A DNA stretch of 64,000 nt from JANNYA01 sp031409855 (GTDB lineage: Bacteria; Pseudomonadota; Gammaproteobacteria; Xanthomonadales; SZUA-5). Both the position numbers and the translations under genes were made by a program. The notes below the pieces were generated by a model, which made no database searches, was not told where the DNA came from, and saw only the letters and a program-made list of their open reading frames with translations. Where the stretch lies: the NCBI GenBank assembly GCA_031409855.1, contig JANNYA010000226.1, positions 7,968-71,967 on the forward strand, written 5' to 3'. This document shows, piece after piece, positions 44,801 to 55,200 of the stretch. Position 1 is the stretch's first letter; every line of letters starts with the position of its first letter.

Positions 44801-46158
44801 CGCGCATTGCTTTCATCGAAGGCGGACAAACCCACGAAAGGGTTGTCCTGTTCGCTCAGCTCAGCTGAAATTGATGTGGTCAGCCCGGAATTTCCGGCAT
44901 CATCGTGGGTGCCCATCCAGCCGGATTTGGCCCCGCGCATTTCCGCTTCAAGCTCGATGACAAAACTGGTGGCGTCGGAAAAGCGATCCTCAGGGCTTTT
45001 TGCCAACGCTTTTTTCAACACTGCATCCACGCGCTCTGACAGCTGCGGGGAAAACTCACGCACACTCGGTGGCGGCTGATTTAGATGTTGATAGATGATT
45101 GCCTCGCGCGTGCTGCCAGAAAATGGCCGCCGCCCGGTAAACAGCTCAAACGCCAGCAGCCCGAGCGCGTAAATATCACTGCTCGCGTTGACCACAGTGC
45201 CGCGCAGCTGTTCGGGTGAGCAATAGGCGATGGAACCTACAATCTCGCCAATTTGCGTGCGTCCACTATCGTTATCTAGTTTTTTCGCCACGCCAAAATC
45301 AGCCAGACAGCAATTACCTAGTTCATCCAGCAAGACATTGGCAGGCTTGAGATCGCGATGCACGACACAAGCTTTGTGCGCGGTGCTCAGCGCCATCGCA
45401 ACTTGACGCAAAATGGCCAGCGGATTTGCCAGCGGCGTTGCTTTTTGCAGCGCTTGCGCGAGCGAGCCGCCCTTGAGCAGGCGCATCACCATAAAAGCAG
45501 CACCCGGTTCGCGCCAAAAATCATAGAGCGGCACAATGCACGGGTGTTCAAGCTGGTCGACGAGCTCAGCTTCCGCTTCGAAGCGACAAATGAATTCGGG
45601 ATCGTCGGCAAGCTCGGGATTAATCACCTTAATCGCGACATCGCGCCCAACGCTGAGCTGCCTAGCGCGAAACACCGAACCAAAACCGCCTCGGCCGATT
45701 TCCTCGTCAAAGCGGTAGCCGCGTCGGGTCGTGCCGAGCAGGTGCACTTCGGCGTTCTGCGCTGGGCCAGCCAACGTGTGTTCTGCCAGGAAATCTGGTG
45801 CAACGTTGCCCGCAAAAGACTTGGCTGATGCCGGCTCGTGCTGGATCAGCGTAGTTGCACCGTCGTAGTCCGTGGCAAACCGTGCACTGTTGCGCGGCAC
45901 CACGCGCGGAAAATGCCTTGGCGCATCGGTTAAAAGCTGTTCATCTGCAAGCACATTCGCTAAGCGCGCCTGCACTTCTGGCTCAGGCTCAAGCTCAGCT
46001 TGCTCAAGCTTGCGCAACAAAAGCAAGACCACCTCAGCACGCTTGGCTAGCTCTTGCTGCGTAAGCCCCAACCGCGCACGTGCTGCGATCAAACGGCTAG
46101 CAAAACTCTCAGTGCCAGCTGGATTAAAGGGGTGAATAGAGGTGGACAGTATCGACAT
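41875..46158 (-). CDS. HTH - Ser/Thr kinase - nSTAND NTPase - TPR signalling protein
   Basis: 1427 residues in a rare order. Residues about 18-75 are an XRE-type helix-turn-helix (RLGLTQQELAKRAEV). The kinase domain (about 148-405) has GRGGFGSV (155-162), Lys177, HRDLKPAN (Asp269) and DFG (287-289). From about 439, NPFVGLSAFDESNARQFFGR opens an nSTAND1-type NTPase with Walker A GASGSGKSS (488-496) and Walker B LLLVIDQFEELF (571-582). A transmembrane helix lies at about 940-958, then TPRs to the C terminus (LRSLGKLERSLAALDQAQKA and others). STAND NTPases oligomerise on ligand binding; the TPRs are the likely sensor and the kinase the output. HTH binding of DNA is not proven. Downstream of the giant protein gene with 46 bp between. 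Confidence 0.92.
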   Translation of the reverse strand: MSILSTSIHPFNPAGTESFASRLIAARARLGLTQQELAKRAEVVLLLLRKLEQAELEPEPEVQARLANVLADEQLLTDAPRHFPRVVPRNSARFATDYDGATTLIQHEPASAKSFAGNVAPDFLAEHTLAGPAQNAEVHLLGTTRRGYRFDEEIGRGGFGSVFRARQLSVGRDVAIKVINPELADDPEFICRFEAEAELVDQLEHPCIVPLYDFWREPGAAFMVMRLLKGGSLAQALQKATPLANPLAILRQVAMALSTAHKACVVHRDLKPANVLLDELGNCCLADFGVAKKLDNDSGRTQIGEIVGSIAYCSPEQLRGTVVNASSDIYALGLLAFELFTGRRPFSGSTREAIIYQHLNQPPPSVREFSPQLSERVDAVLKKALAKSPEDRFSDATSFVIELEAEMRGAKSGWMGTHDDAGNSGLTTSISAELSEQDNPFVGLSAFDESNARQFFGREAMIECLLDRLRESVEARAQGLSRALFVVGASGSGKSSVVRAGLIPALRAGQIKGADRWLISTFMPGAQPLQALQAALLRVASIAPDGLDALMQERTGFSRAIDRSLAPGTELLLVIDQFEELFTLCTDTSERELFIAQLCNALLEPYSRLRAVFTLRADFLDRPLQHVDLAELLRARTEMIPAMTMEELERAIVGPAKRAGLVFEPGLVAAILADMGGQASALPMLQYSLAELFRRRAGFELTLSAFRQMGGIRGALANRAQSTFEALDAPAQLATQQLFLRLTTLGEGREDTRRRAFLHELNALFTDPTPLQKAINAYSDARLLSHDRDQASALIANEFQGERLATVEVAHEALLRSWPLLQDWLAGSRADLRLQRQLAEATKQWQEAPAEGKDAAGFLASSARLAQYLPVRERGLVRLTEPETQFLDASFAHEQAAAEMARERNERELMQAQALAEQERKIARAALERADADSRSKRRLRWIAALLSLILAVAVWQTARLNERGKALQVQTDRANVEARSANALSEFWRSLFATADPNQAKGRDPTVKEVLELGIDKAALLSETPAVQAKLLLQMSQSLRSLGKLERSLAALDQAQKALGILQQDRTQAELVSELGLERGRILADLARPEEALAVLERVRAMQAENRAAPLARAVTMNIIASIYNDQNRYAEAAPLLEQTLALRQNGASEVDIVTAHNNLGFALLQMGRAKDARLHFLAVLEKRQKLLGPLHTELAIAQMNLGNVERDLGQFSAARTHYDAAEVILRKLLDATQPHPLFASLATNRAACAMLERDLPRAERLYQSAWAAQKAMFGVDSPQQSGALLGLGRLALLNAHSDTELAAARTTLAQALAFAQTRVGERHPSLAAAAARLAEVNLRLNDRAESQRWLEFGESVIATADARDLRLRTERAALRMLAADLASDAAQKRALLAQAQTLLEPAKDLARARELLTELQQRLRQTAPR

Positions 46159-46204
46159 TGCGCGAGCTTAGCCCATGCGCATTACCCTGAACACCACGGG
46201 CAAC

Positions 46205-49200
46205 TTACCGAACCCGCATTGCCGGATCCCCAAACAGCGTAATTGAATAATTCGATTCCATATGTTCCGGCGCATTCGTTGCTAAATCTGCCTTCGCCGC
46301 CTGCAATGACTCGCCTAAGGTATTAATTGCCACGCCGCCGCGATCATCAATACGGCCATCCTCGATCAGATCAAAAAAGCGTGTGCCCAGTGCCAAATGG
46401 CTGGCGTCTTCCGCCAAGCTGGTCGAGCCGATTACCGCTGCCGCCAGTTGATTGCTGCGCAGCATCAGCGCGTGGCTCATGGTGTCAAGATTCGGCATCA
46501 CGAAATAGCTGTTCCAGCAGCCCCACTGGCTGACGATGGCGGGCAAGCCGCTGCGCTGTAGGCTTGCTAACTGCGTGGTGTCGAGCAGATTTTGCGCAGC
46601 CCAGCGATTCGGGCTGGAGTGGCCGAGATAGTTGATCCAATCGCTGCCGCCTGCTAACGCGGCTTTGGCGGAAATTCGCGCATCGTTGATGCCAATCTCA
46701 TCGCTCAAACCAAACTCCACGGTTTGATTTTGACGTAGATAACTCAGCAGTGCGCGGCTGTGCACGGCGAAATGTTCGCTAGCATTGGAGCCGCCCGCGC
46801 TGGCGAAAAATTTGGCTGCGGGTGTATCGCCGCGCTGCACGATTGAGCTGATAGCGCGGCGTAGCTCTTCCACCGTGCGCGCCGGAATGCGCCCGAGCGC
46901 GCGCTCAGGAATGCCATCGCTGTTGGCATCCGCAAATAGTGCATCGCTGGCGGCAAAACGCACGATCAGGCTAGCCACGCGATAAAAGGTAGGAAGATAA
47001 CTTTGTGAGCCAGCGCCTAAATTGTCGTCATAGTCGTAACTATCACCACCGACCAGCAGCACGAACTTGGGATTGACTTGCGCTATTGCTTCGCGAATGG
47101 CTTGTGGGCTGCGTTGATGCGCGCTGCTTGCGGCATAGATCGCGTCGGTGCGCATGACTTTCACGCTGTAGCCTCGGCTTTGCTGTAGCGCGATTATTGG
47201 TGCCAATTCGGCCTCAAATAGCGGATGCGTGACGATCAAATAATCTACCGGGGCAAAGTCGATTTGCGGCGCTGCGGCTGGCGCAAGCGCAGGCGTTTGC
47301 AGGTGCGCCAGATCACTGACATACGCAGCGCTCACGCGAAGGTCGAGCGCGGCATTCGCAGCCACTTGATCGCGCTTAATCGTGCCATCAACTTGGCTCC
47401 AGATCGTGCTGGCGGTGTTGATGCCGGTGAGCGCAAAGCCGCTGACGGACTCAAAACTATTTCGCATCAGCGCATCGCCCGCGCTGTTGGCGCTGAAGCT
47501 GCCGAACGCCAATTCGCCGTCGCTCATGCTGGTGCTGCGCGTGTAGCTGACGCTAAAACCATCCAGCAGCACAACATCGGCGGCGTAGCCGGTATCGCCC
47601 AACACGCGCAGAGTCAGCGTGTTATTTGCCTGCAGCTGGGCCGCGCTTAAGCTCAGCGTGATCGTTTGTAAGCTCAGGCCATCAAAACGGCGCTCGGCGA
47701 TTGTTTCGCCGTTGAGCAAGAGCGCAACGCTGTGATCTGGCGTGTTGCCCGGGTAGTCAAGTCCGCCCCACAAATTCACTTTCAAATTCACCGCGCCGAC
47801 AGTGCGCGCGGGCAAGCTAAAGCTGCGTGTCAATGCAACCGGTGCTGTGGTCGCGACTAGGCGTTGGTCAAACCAAGGGTCGTTACCCGGTGCGCTAAAA
47901 GTATATTCGCGATTCGGCGCTTGTTTGATTTCGGCACTCACGGTGCGCGCAAGCACAGCGCCATCAACAACCGCGCCAGAGCCCACATTTTGCGCCGCTG
48001 CCGCATCGTGCTTGATTTCATAAACTCGTTCGCTGCCGTACAAGCTTGGCCGCGTGCTCGCAAGCCATTCCACGCTGCAGCCGGGGCCAAACGTTGCGCT
48101 TAAGCAATCGACAAAGCGCGGCACAGGCACACTATTTTCTATGACCGCGATCTCGCCCGTATTTACGCCGCTAGCAAAACCCGCCGCGCTCATTTGCGCA
48201 AAGCTCACGCGTTGAATACCGGTTTTGCGCACGCTGGCAAGCACCGACGTCGCAGCCGTTCCGCGCGCACTGCGCACCGGCGTGGCGGCATTTGAGGCGC
48301 GAATTGCGGCCCAATTCAGCGGTTGATCGAGCGCTGGTGCGCCTACCGAGGCAGCGCCATTGGCGTCTGGTTTGATTTCTGGGTGAAAGCGCGAAACGCC
48401 TGTTAAATCAATATCTTCCAGACGAATTTCGGTGATGCCAGCGGCTTCAACAGTGCGCTGATAGGACTTCGCTGACATGCCATCGCCAGTACGATTGACA
48501 ATCAAATCCTCATGCAGCGCGCGCCAGTCTTTCGTGCTATCCGCCCTGCCCCACAACCGATAACCCAAATGCCCGGCTTCGGTGGCGCTGCCAAATTGCA
48601 CATTGAGCTGGGTGCCCGAACGGGTGGTGTTGACGAACGCTAGGCTGACGGGTGTGGTGGCAAACTCGCCACCAAAAATCGCAGTGCCGACAGTTTCTAG
48701 CGTGGTGTGACTGCGATCCGAACTTAGATCCGCATCTTCATCCACCCGCACCGTCATACTGACATTGGTGCCGCTCGCATTGCCCAAAGCGCAGCGCCGC
48801 AGCCAGCCGCCGTCATCCTCACCACGGCTCATCAAGCCCGCAAAACCACGCAAATTCGCAGCCACCGTCGCGGTGCCCGCCGGGAACGCCAAATCAATGA
48901 TCGAGCAGCTGCCGTTCACCACATTGGCACTACTGATACTGGCACTGGTCGCAAGGCCAACCAAGCTGCCACCGGAAACCGCTAGCTGCGTGGAAACACC
49001 GGATTCAATCGCGATATAGCCAATGGTTTCCGGGTTGAGCAGGCCGGGAATCGTGCCACCCGTATCGTCTGAGCTGGAACTTTCCAGCGCCGCTTCAAAA
49101 CCGCTGCTGGACGCGTTGCGTATCGCCGTGGTTAGCCAAATTCTGGACACGCCGTTCAACGCCGGAATCCCGGGCAATGCGGGTACATTCAAGTTGCTGC

Positions 49201-52200
49201 CTTCATTCGGCAAACCCCAGCTTTGCAGCGTGCTCAACACCACCGGTGTCGCGCTAAAGTCAAAGCCCGCAAGTGTCGGGAAGTTCACGGTTTCCCAGCC
49301 CGCCGTTGGGTAACCCGCAAAACCGCCAAAGGTCGTGGCGCGTTGACTAGCTGAGCTGAGCACACTGCCAACTTTGACTAGCACGCCCGTGCCAGGAACA
49401 TTAGGTGCAAGGCCGCGCATCGCCACATCATTCGGTAAGCGATAGCTGCCCGGCAAAGCCGCCAACCAATGCACCGACATCGTGCCACCCGCACCCGTAC
49501 AGCCGGCGCAACCTTGCGGCTCGACTTGCGAGACATCGAAACTGCTGGCGTTGATATTGCTCAAGCGCACGGCTTTAGGATCGGCGTCGGTGTTATCCGG
49601 CTGCACAATCACAATTGGCGTGGCGCTAAAAGGCTGCGGGAAAAACACGCGCGTGGCGGCGTTTGCACCGGCACCGGTGGCGGGCAAAGTAATTGCGCCG
49701 ACCGCCAATTTACGGCTCACCGGTGGCGTGCTGGTGCGTGCGATGAAATTGCCGATGGCGTACACCAAATCGGTGGCCTCACCCCCCATGTTAATGGTGG
49801 CGACTGTCGTCATGCCAAGTGTTTCCAGCACGGTCATGGTGCCATTGTTATTGCCGACGTAAACGCGACTACCGTTCGGGTGTATATCGACCCCTAGTGC
49901 CTTGCCGCCAGTGCTGCCGGTGGCAAGCACGCTTAAGCTCGCGGCGTCGATTTGCGACACGGACAACCCGTTGAAATTGCTGGCATAAATTCGCGTGCCA
50001 TCGCTACTCACATTGACCGCAAGCGGTGTGTTGCCGATGCTGGCGCTGCCAACAATGGTATCGGTGGCGGTATTGAGCGCGGTCAAGCGCCCGGTGGCCT
50101 GACCATTGACGAAATACACACGGCTGCCATCTGGACTGATCGCCAAAGCATGACTGGTTGTTGCCACGTTCACTTGCGTGACCACGTTGCCTGGCAAGCT
50201 AACCACAGAAACATTCGTGGTGTTTGCGCTGCCGACATAGAGCTTGCTGCCATCGGGCGTGACGGCTAAACCCGTTGGTGCCGCGGCCACGCCAAACGTT
50301 GCCAGCACAGTATTGCTAGCGGTATCAATCACCGACACTGTGCTGGCATTGCGATTGCTGACATACAGCCGCGTGCTGTTCGCCGATACCACGCCGCTCC
50401 AAGGCCCGGCACCCACGGCAATCGAAGTAATCAGGGTTTTCGTGGCGGTATTAATCACCTTCACGCTATTGCTTGCCTGATCAATGGCATAAGCGCGCAG
50501 GCCATTGGGCGCTACCGCCGCACCGATACCGGCACCACCGCTAATCGAATGGGTAATGCTGTTGGTGCCCAAATCCAGCACCGCCATTTGTCCGGTGTTA
50601 TTGCGCGGCACATACGCAAAGGGGCCAACCAGCGTTTGCCCGCCCGGCGTGACGCTGTTGGAGGCTTGCGATGCGACACTATCGCCAACCGAATTGCGCG
50701 CGATCACAGTGCAACTCACCGGGACGCCATTCGCCAGCCCTGTCACGGTGACCGGTGCTGTGTTGCTAAAGATGCTGGATGCGCCGCAGGTCACGGTATA
50801 GCCAATAATCGCGGCACCGCCGTTGTCGCTTGGTGCAATGAAACTCAAACGCACTTCGCCATTGCCAGCGGTGGCGGTGCCAATGTTTGGCGCACGCGGC
50901 ACGATCGGTAAAACCGTGTGGATCACCGCAGGCGAAACTGACGCACCGTGGCGTAAATCACCGCTGAAAGTCGCGGTTAAAGTTTTTGCCCCGACCGTCG
51001 TTGGCGTCAACAAGCATTGCCCAAGCCCGGTACCGTTCGTCATTGTACCTTCGCAGAAATCGGTGCCATCGCTAATGCGCATGCTGCCGGTGGTTGGTGC
51101 ATTGCCACTGCTGGGGAGAACTTCGGCCTGAACTAAATACGCTTGGTCACGCGGCGAGGGGTTCGGTGCGTGGGTGATGATCGTGTTGGTGGTGGCAATC
51201 GGCGCGCTCAATGTGTATCGGTTCAAAAACACATCGCTCAGCGCGTCATTATTAGCGGCAATTAAATTGCTGCTATCGCTGCTAAACACGAGTTCACCGG
51301 TATCAGAAATGGCACGCGCGCTCATTGTGGACAGGGCATTCGCTTGCGTTCCCAATTCGGTCATCGAGCCGCGCGCAATGGTGCCGGTCACCTGATCTTT
51401 CACGAACGCATCCGCGAGCCCATTGCTGTCGCCGCTGACCAAGTTGGTCATGGCGCAAACAAAGCCTAGGTTGCGCCCGTTGCTGCTGATTGAAGGCGCG
51501 CTGCAATCGCCGCCCAGCCCTTCGGCGCCGCCTGCATCGGTGCTGACGCGGGTGGTGGTATTGAGCGTTAAATCACGGACAAAAATATCGGTCACGCCGT
51601 TGCTGTCGCCAGCCACCAAATTGCTGGCGGCTGAGCTAAACGCGACAAAGCGGCCATCGTGGCTAAGTGCGGGGCTATCGCTTGCTGCGTTTGCCTGCGC
51701 CCCGAGCGTTGAGATACTGACGCGCACAAGTGTGCCGTCGCTTAGGGTTTTTACATAGATATCGCGCACGCCGTTGCTATCGCTGGCGATCAAGTTGGTC
51801 GATTCAGAAACGAACGCCACGCGGCTGGCGTCATCGCTGATTTGCGCGCTCAGGTTATTGCCATCGCCCAATCCGCCAGCAGCGTTGGTGCTGATGATTG
51901 TGGTGGCGTTGGTGCTGCGGTTTTTCAGGAACACATCTTCTCTCAGATTGTTGTCACCCGCGACCAAAGTGCTATCGGCGCTGTGGAAAATGACTAGATT
52001 GCCATCGCTGCTGATCGAGGTGCCTGCGCGCAACGCCGTACTGCTGATCTGTGTGCCCGCGCTGCTGGAGCTGACTAGATCAATCGTGCCAGTCACGCGC
52101 TGCTTGACGAACACATCGAATGCGCCGTTGCCATCGCTGGCCACCAAATTGCTGGCGGTACTGCGAAAGACCACCGACAGGCCATCGCCGCTAACGGTCG

Positions 52201-55200
52201 GGAAATCGCTAGCGGCATTGGCCGCCACCGCGCTCGCGCTTTGACTGATGCGGATGTTGCTGCCATCGTTTCGGTCGGTCAGGAAAACATCGCTGGACAG
52301 ATTGGTATCGCCATTGATGAGCGTGCTGGACGCTGACGAATAACTAACAAAGCGGCCATCGCGGCTAATGCTGGCATCCATACTTGCGCCCTCGCTGCGT
52401 GCGCCAGGATTGGCGGCACTGGCACGCACGCTGGCAACGCTCAAGCGATCCCGCACAAATATATCCACCTGCGCATTGCTGTCATTTGCCACCAAATCAG
52501 TCGCCGCAGACTGATAGCTAATGAATCTTCCATCGGCGCTGATTGCGGGGAATTCGCTCAGTCCACTCAAGGTTTGCGTGCCATTCGCCAACACATTGAT
52601 GCGTGTGGTCGCATTGGTTTGCCGATCTTTGAGAAAGATATCGCTTAAAACGTTGGTATCACCTGGGACCAGATTATTTGCACTGCTGTAGAAAGCAATA
52701 TAGCGCGCATCGCTGCTCATGGATGCCAGCTGCGAGCCTGCCACACCATACACACCGGTGCTATTAGTGCTCACCATCGCAATCGCGCCGGTATTCATAT
52801 CTTTCAAAAAAACGTCGTAGTTGTTGTTGACGTCATTGACTACCAAGCGCCGATTCAGCGAACTAAACGCGACATAGCGGCCATCGGCACTGATGGCGGG
52901 GCGGCCAAAACTCGGATCTGTGGGGTTTGCCCCGCCAACACCAGCGGCGTCGACGCTAACAATTTGGATCGCGCGGGTGAGTCGATCTTTGCGAAAAATG
53001 TCCACGGTATCGTTGCTGTCGCCAACGTAAAAATTGAACGCCTGCGACTGGAACGCGACATAGCGGCCATCGGCACTCAGCACCGGATTGAAACTGCGAA
53101 AGTCGCCTAAAACGTCCGCGCTGTTGCTGCTGACGATATCGAGCGTGTTGCCCAGCAAGTCACGCACATAAATGTCATTGTGGATGCTGGTGTCACTGGG
53201 TAAAAGTTGCCCACCGGTTTGAAACGCGACAAAGCGGCCGTCGGCGCTTAAACTTGGTGCCAACTGGTCAAAACCTGCACCCGTATTTGGCGTGCTGTCT
53301 TGGTTGCCGTTGGACTTCAGCGTGGCGCGCACGATGCTGCCGTCGCTTAAGTCTTTAACAAAAACATCGACCACATTATTGGTATCGCCAGACACCAAAT
53401 TGCTAGCTAACGAACTAAATGCAACAAAACGGCCATTCGCGCTTATCACAGGCTCAGCGCTGGCACCGTCGCTTTGCAGGCCGCCAGCGCTGGTACTAAT
53501 TCGACGCACTAGACCGCTGCGCTGATCGCGAATGAAAATATCCCGCAGCGCATTGCTATCATTAAGCACCAAGTCGCTGGCGCTGCTCGCAAAGACTACA
53601 AAGCGGCCATCCCCACTTAAGCTGAGCGCGTTGTTCACCGATGCACCGTTGCTTTCGCTGTAGCCCAATCGCGGGTTTGAAATAAGCACTGGGTAGCTTT
53701 CCGGCAAAACCGTTTGCACTACGGGTATTGAGGTACGCGGCGCATAATTTGCATCGCCCGGCCAGTTTGCGATCAAATTGCGCGCACCTGACGTGCTGGC
53801 GCTCCAGAAACATTGATTCGCAGGCAGCACGATCAGGCATTGATCGACGCCATCGCTGACCGTGATCGTGCCGGTTGGCGCTGGCGTGCTTAGGAAACTT
53901 GACACGTCCAAATCCACCGTAATGTGCACGCCTTGGCGCAAGCGGCTGGTAGCAGGCATATTGCGGACAATGGCAAAGTTCGCGACCGCTTGCGTGGCGG
54001 ACACCTGACTGGCTGCCCAAATGCCGCTGGCGCTGTAGCTGGCAGTCAAGCTGCGCGTGCCAGCACGCAATGGCTGCAGCGTGCAGCTGCCTACTTCAGC
54101 TGCAGTCCCAACTAAAGCGACGCTACAGCGCGCGGTTAATGGATCACTGGCTGGGCCGTCAAGAACCTGCACCGCGCCGCTTGGGAAATCGCCCAAATCC
54201 GGCGTTTCCCGCACGTTGAGTTGCACCACAACCGGTGCCAGCGGCAGCGAAGGATTCGGCAAATTGCTGCTGATGCTGGTGGTTGTAGCGCGGCCGGCAT
54301 TGACCAGATGACTGGTGCTCGCCATTGCCGCCGGATGCGCGCCATCGCCGGAATAACACAGCTGCAGCGTCTTGTTGCCGACGCTGTTAAAGCTGATGGC
54401 GCAACTATTGCCGGGCAAAGTCACCGTGCACTGATGCGCCGGATCAATCGGCGCACTGGCGCAATCGACAGCCTCTTTTACTGTGACGGTGCCAGTGGCA
54501 GAGGCGGCTGGATTTCCCGCTGGCGGCGCTAAAGTCCAACTCAAGGTGATCGGTGCACCATTGACCGACGGATCAGGTGTGTCATTGATGGCGCTGAACT
54601 CCACCGCGCCAGTGCTGATGTGGGTTTCGCTGTCGCTACCGCCATCAAAACCACCGTAGCCCAAGTAATCTGCCACCAGAGTTTTATTGCCGGTGCGCAA
54701 CGGCGTCAAAATACATTCGCCGATTTCGCCCGGTGTACCCAAAAGTGTCATCGTACAAAAAGCTGTTGTTGCCTCGTGGCGCGGGCCATCGCGCACTTCT
54801 ACTAAACCTTTTGGCAAGGCCGCAATCGGGTTGCCCGCGGTTTTGACCACCTGCGCGCGCACCGTGATCGGCGCTAGCAAACTCGAAGAATCGGGCAAGT
54901 CCGAAATGATGGTGGTGACGGTGTTTGGGCCGGGGCTCATGTACCAATTGACCGCCGGGTTAAAACGTATTCGCGCTTCAAACAGCGCCCAGTGATTTGG
55001 CGTTGCGGTGGATAACCTAAAGCTGCCCAAACTCGTCGTTGCAAATCCAGTGGAGTTATCAAAGCGCACCGCGATGGAGCAGGCAACGCCCTGTGGATTG
55101 ACCACTCGGCCACGATATACCAATAGCGTGCGGTAATCATCCGCTGTGCCCTGCACGCCATCTAGCCCTGCCCGGGTGAAGCGCAAAGTGGCCAAATCAT

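Noticed and set aside
51197..53620. Periodic DNA pattern suggestive of a repeat array or CRISPR
   Set aside because: Period of about 175 bp coincides with diverged propeller blades in frame; copies are not identical and there are no spacers.
47225..54995. Many plus-strand frames of 60-156 codons opposite the giant protein
   Set aside because: Low-complexity antisense shadows; no start signals or family features.
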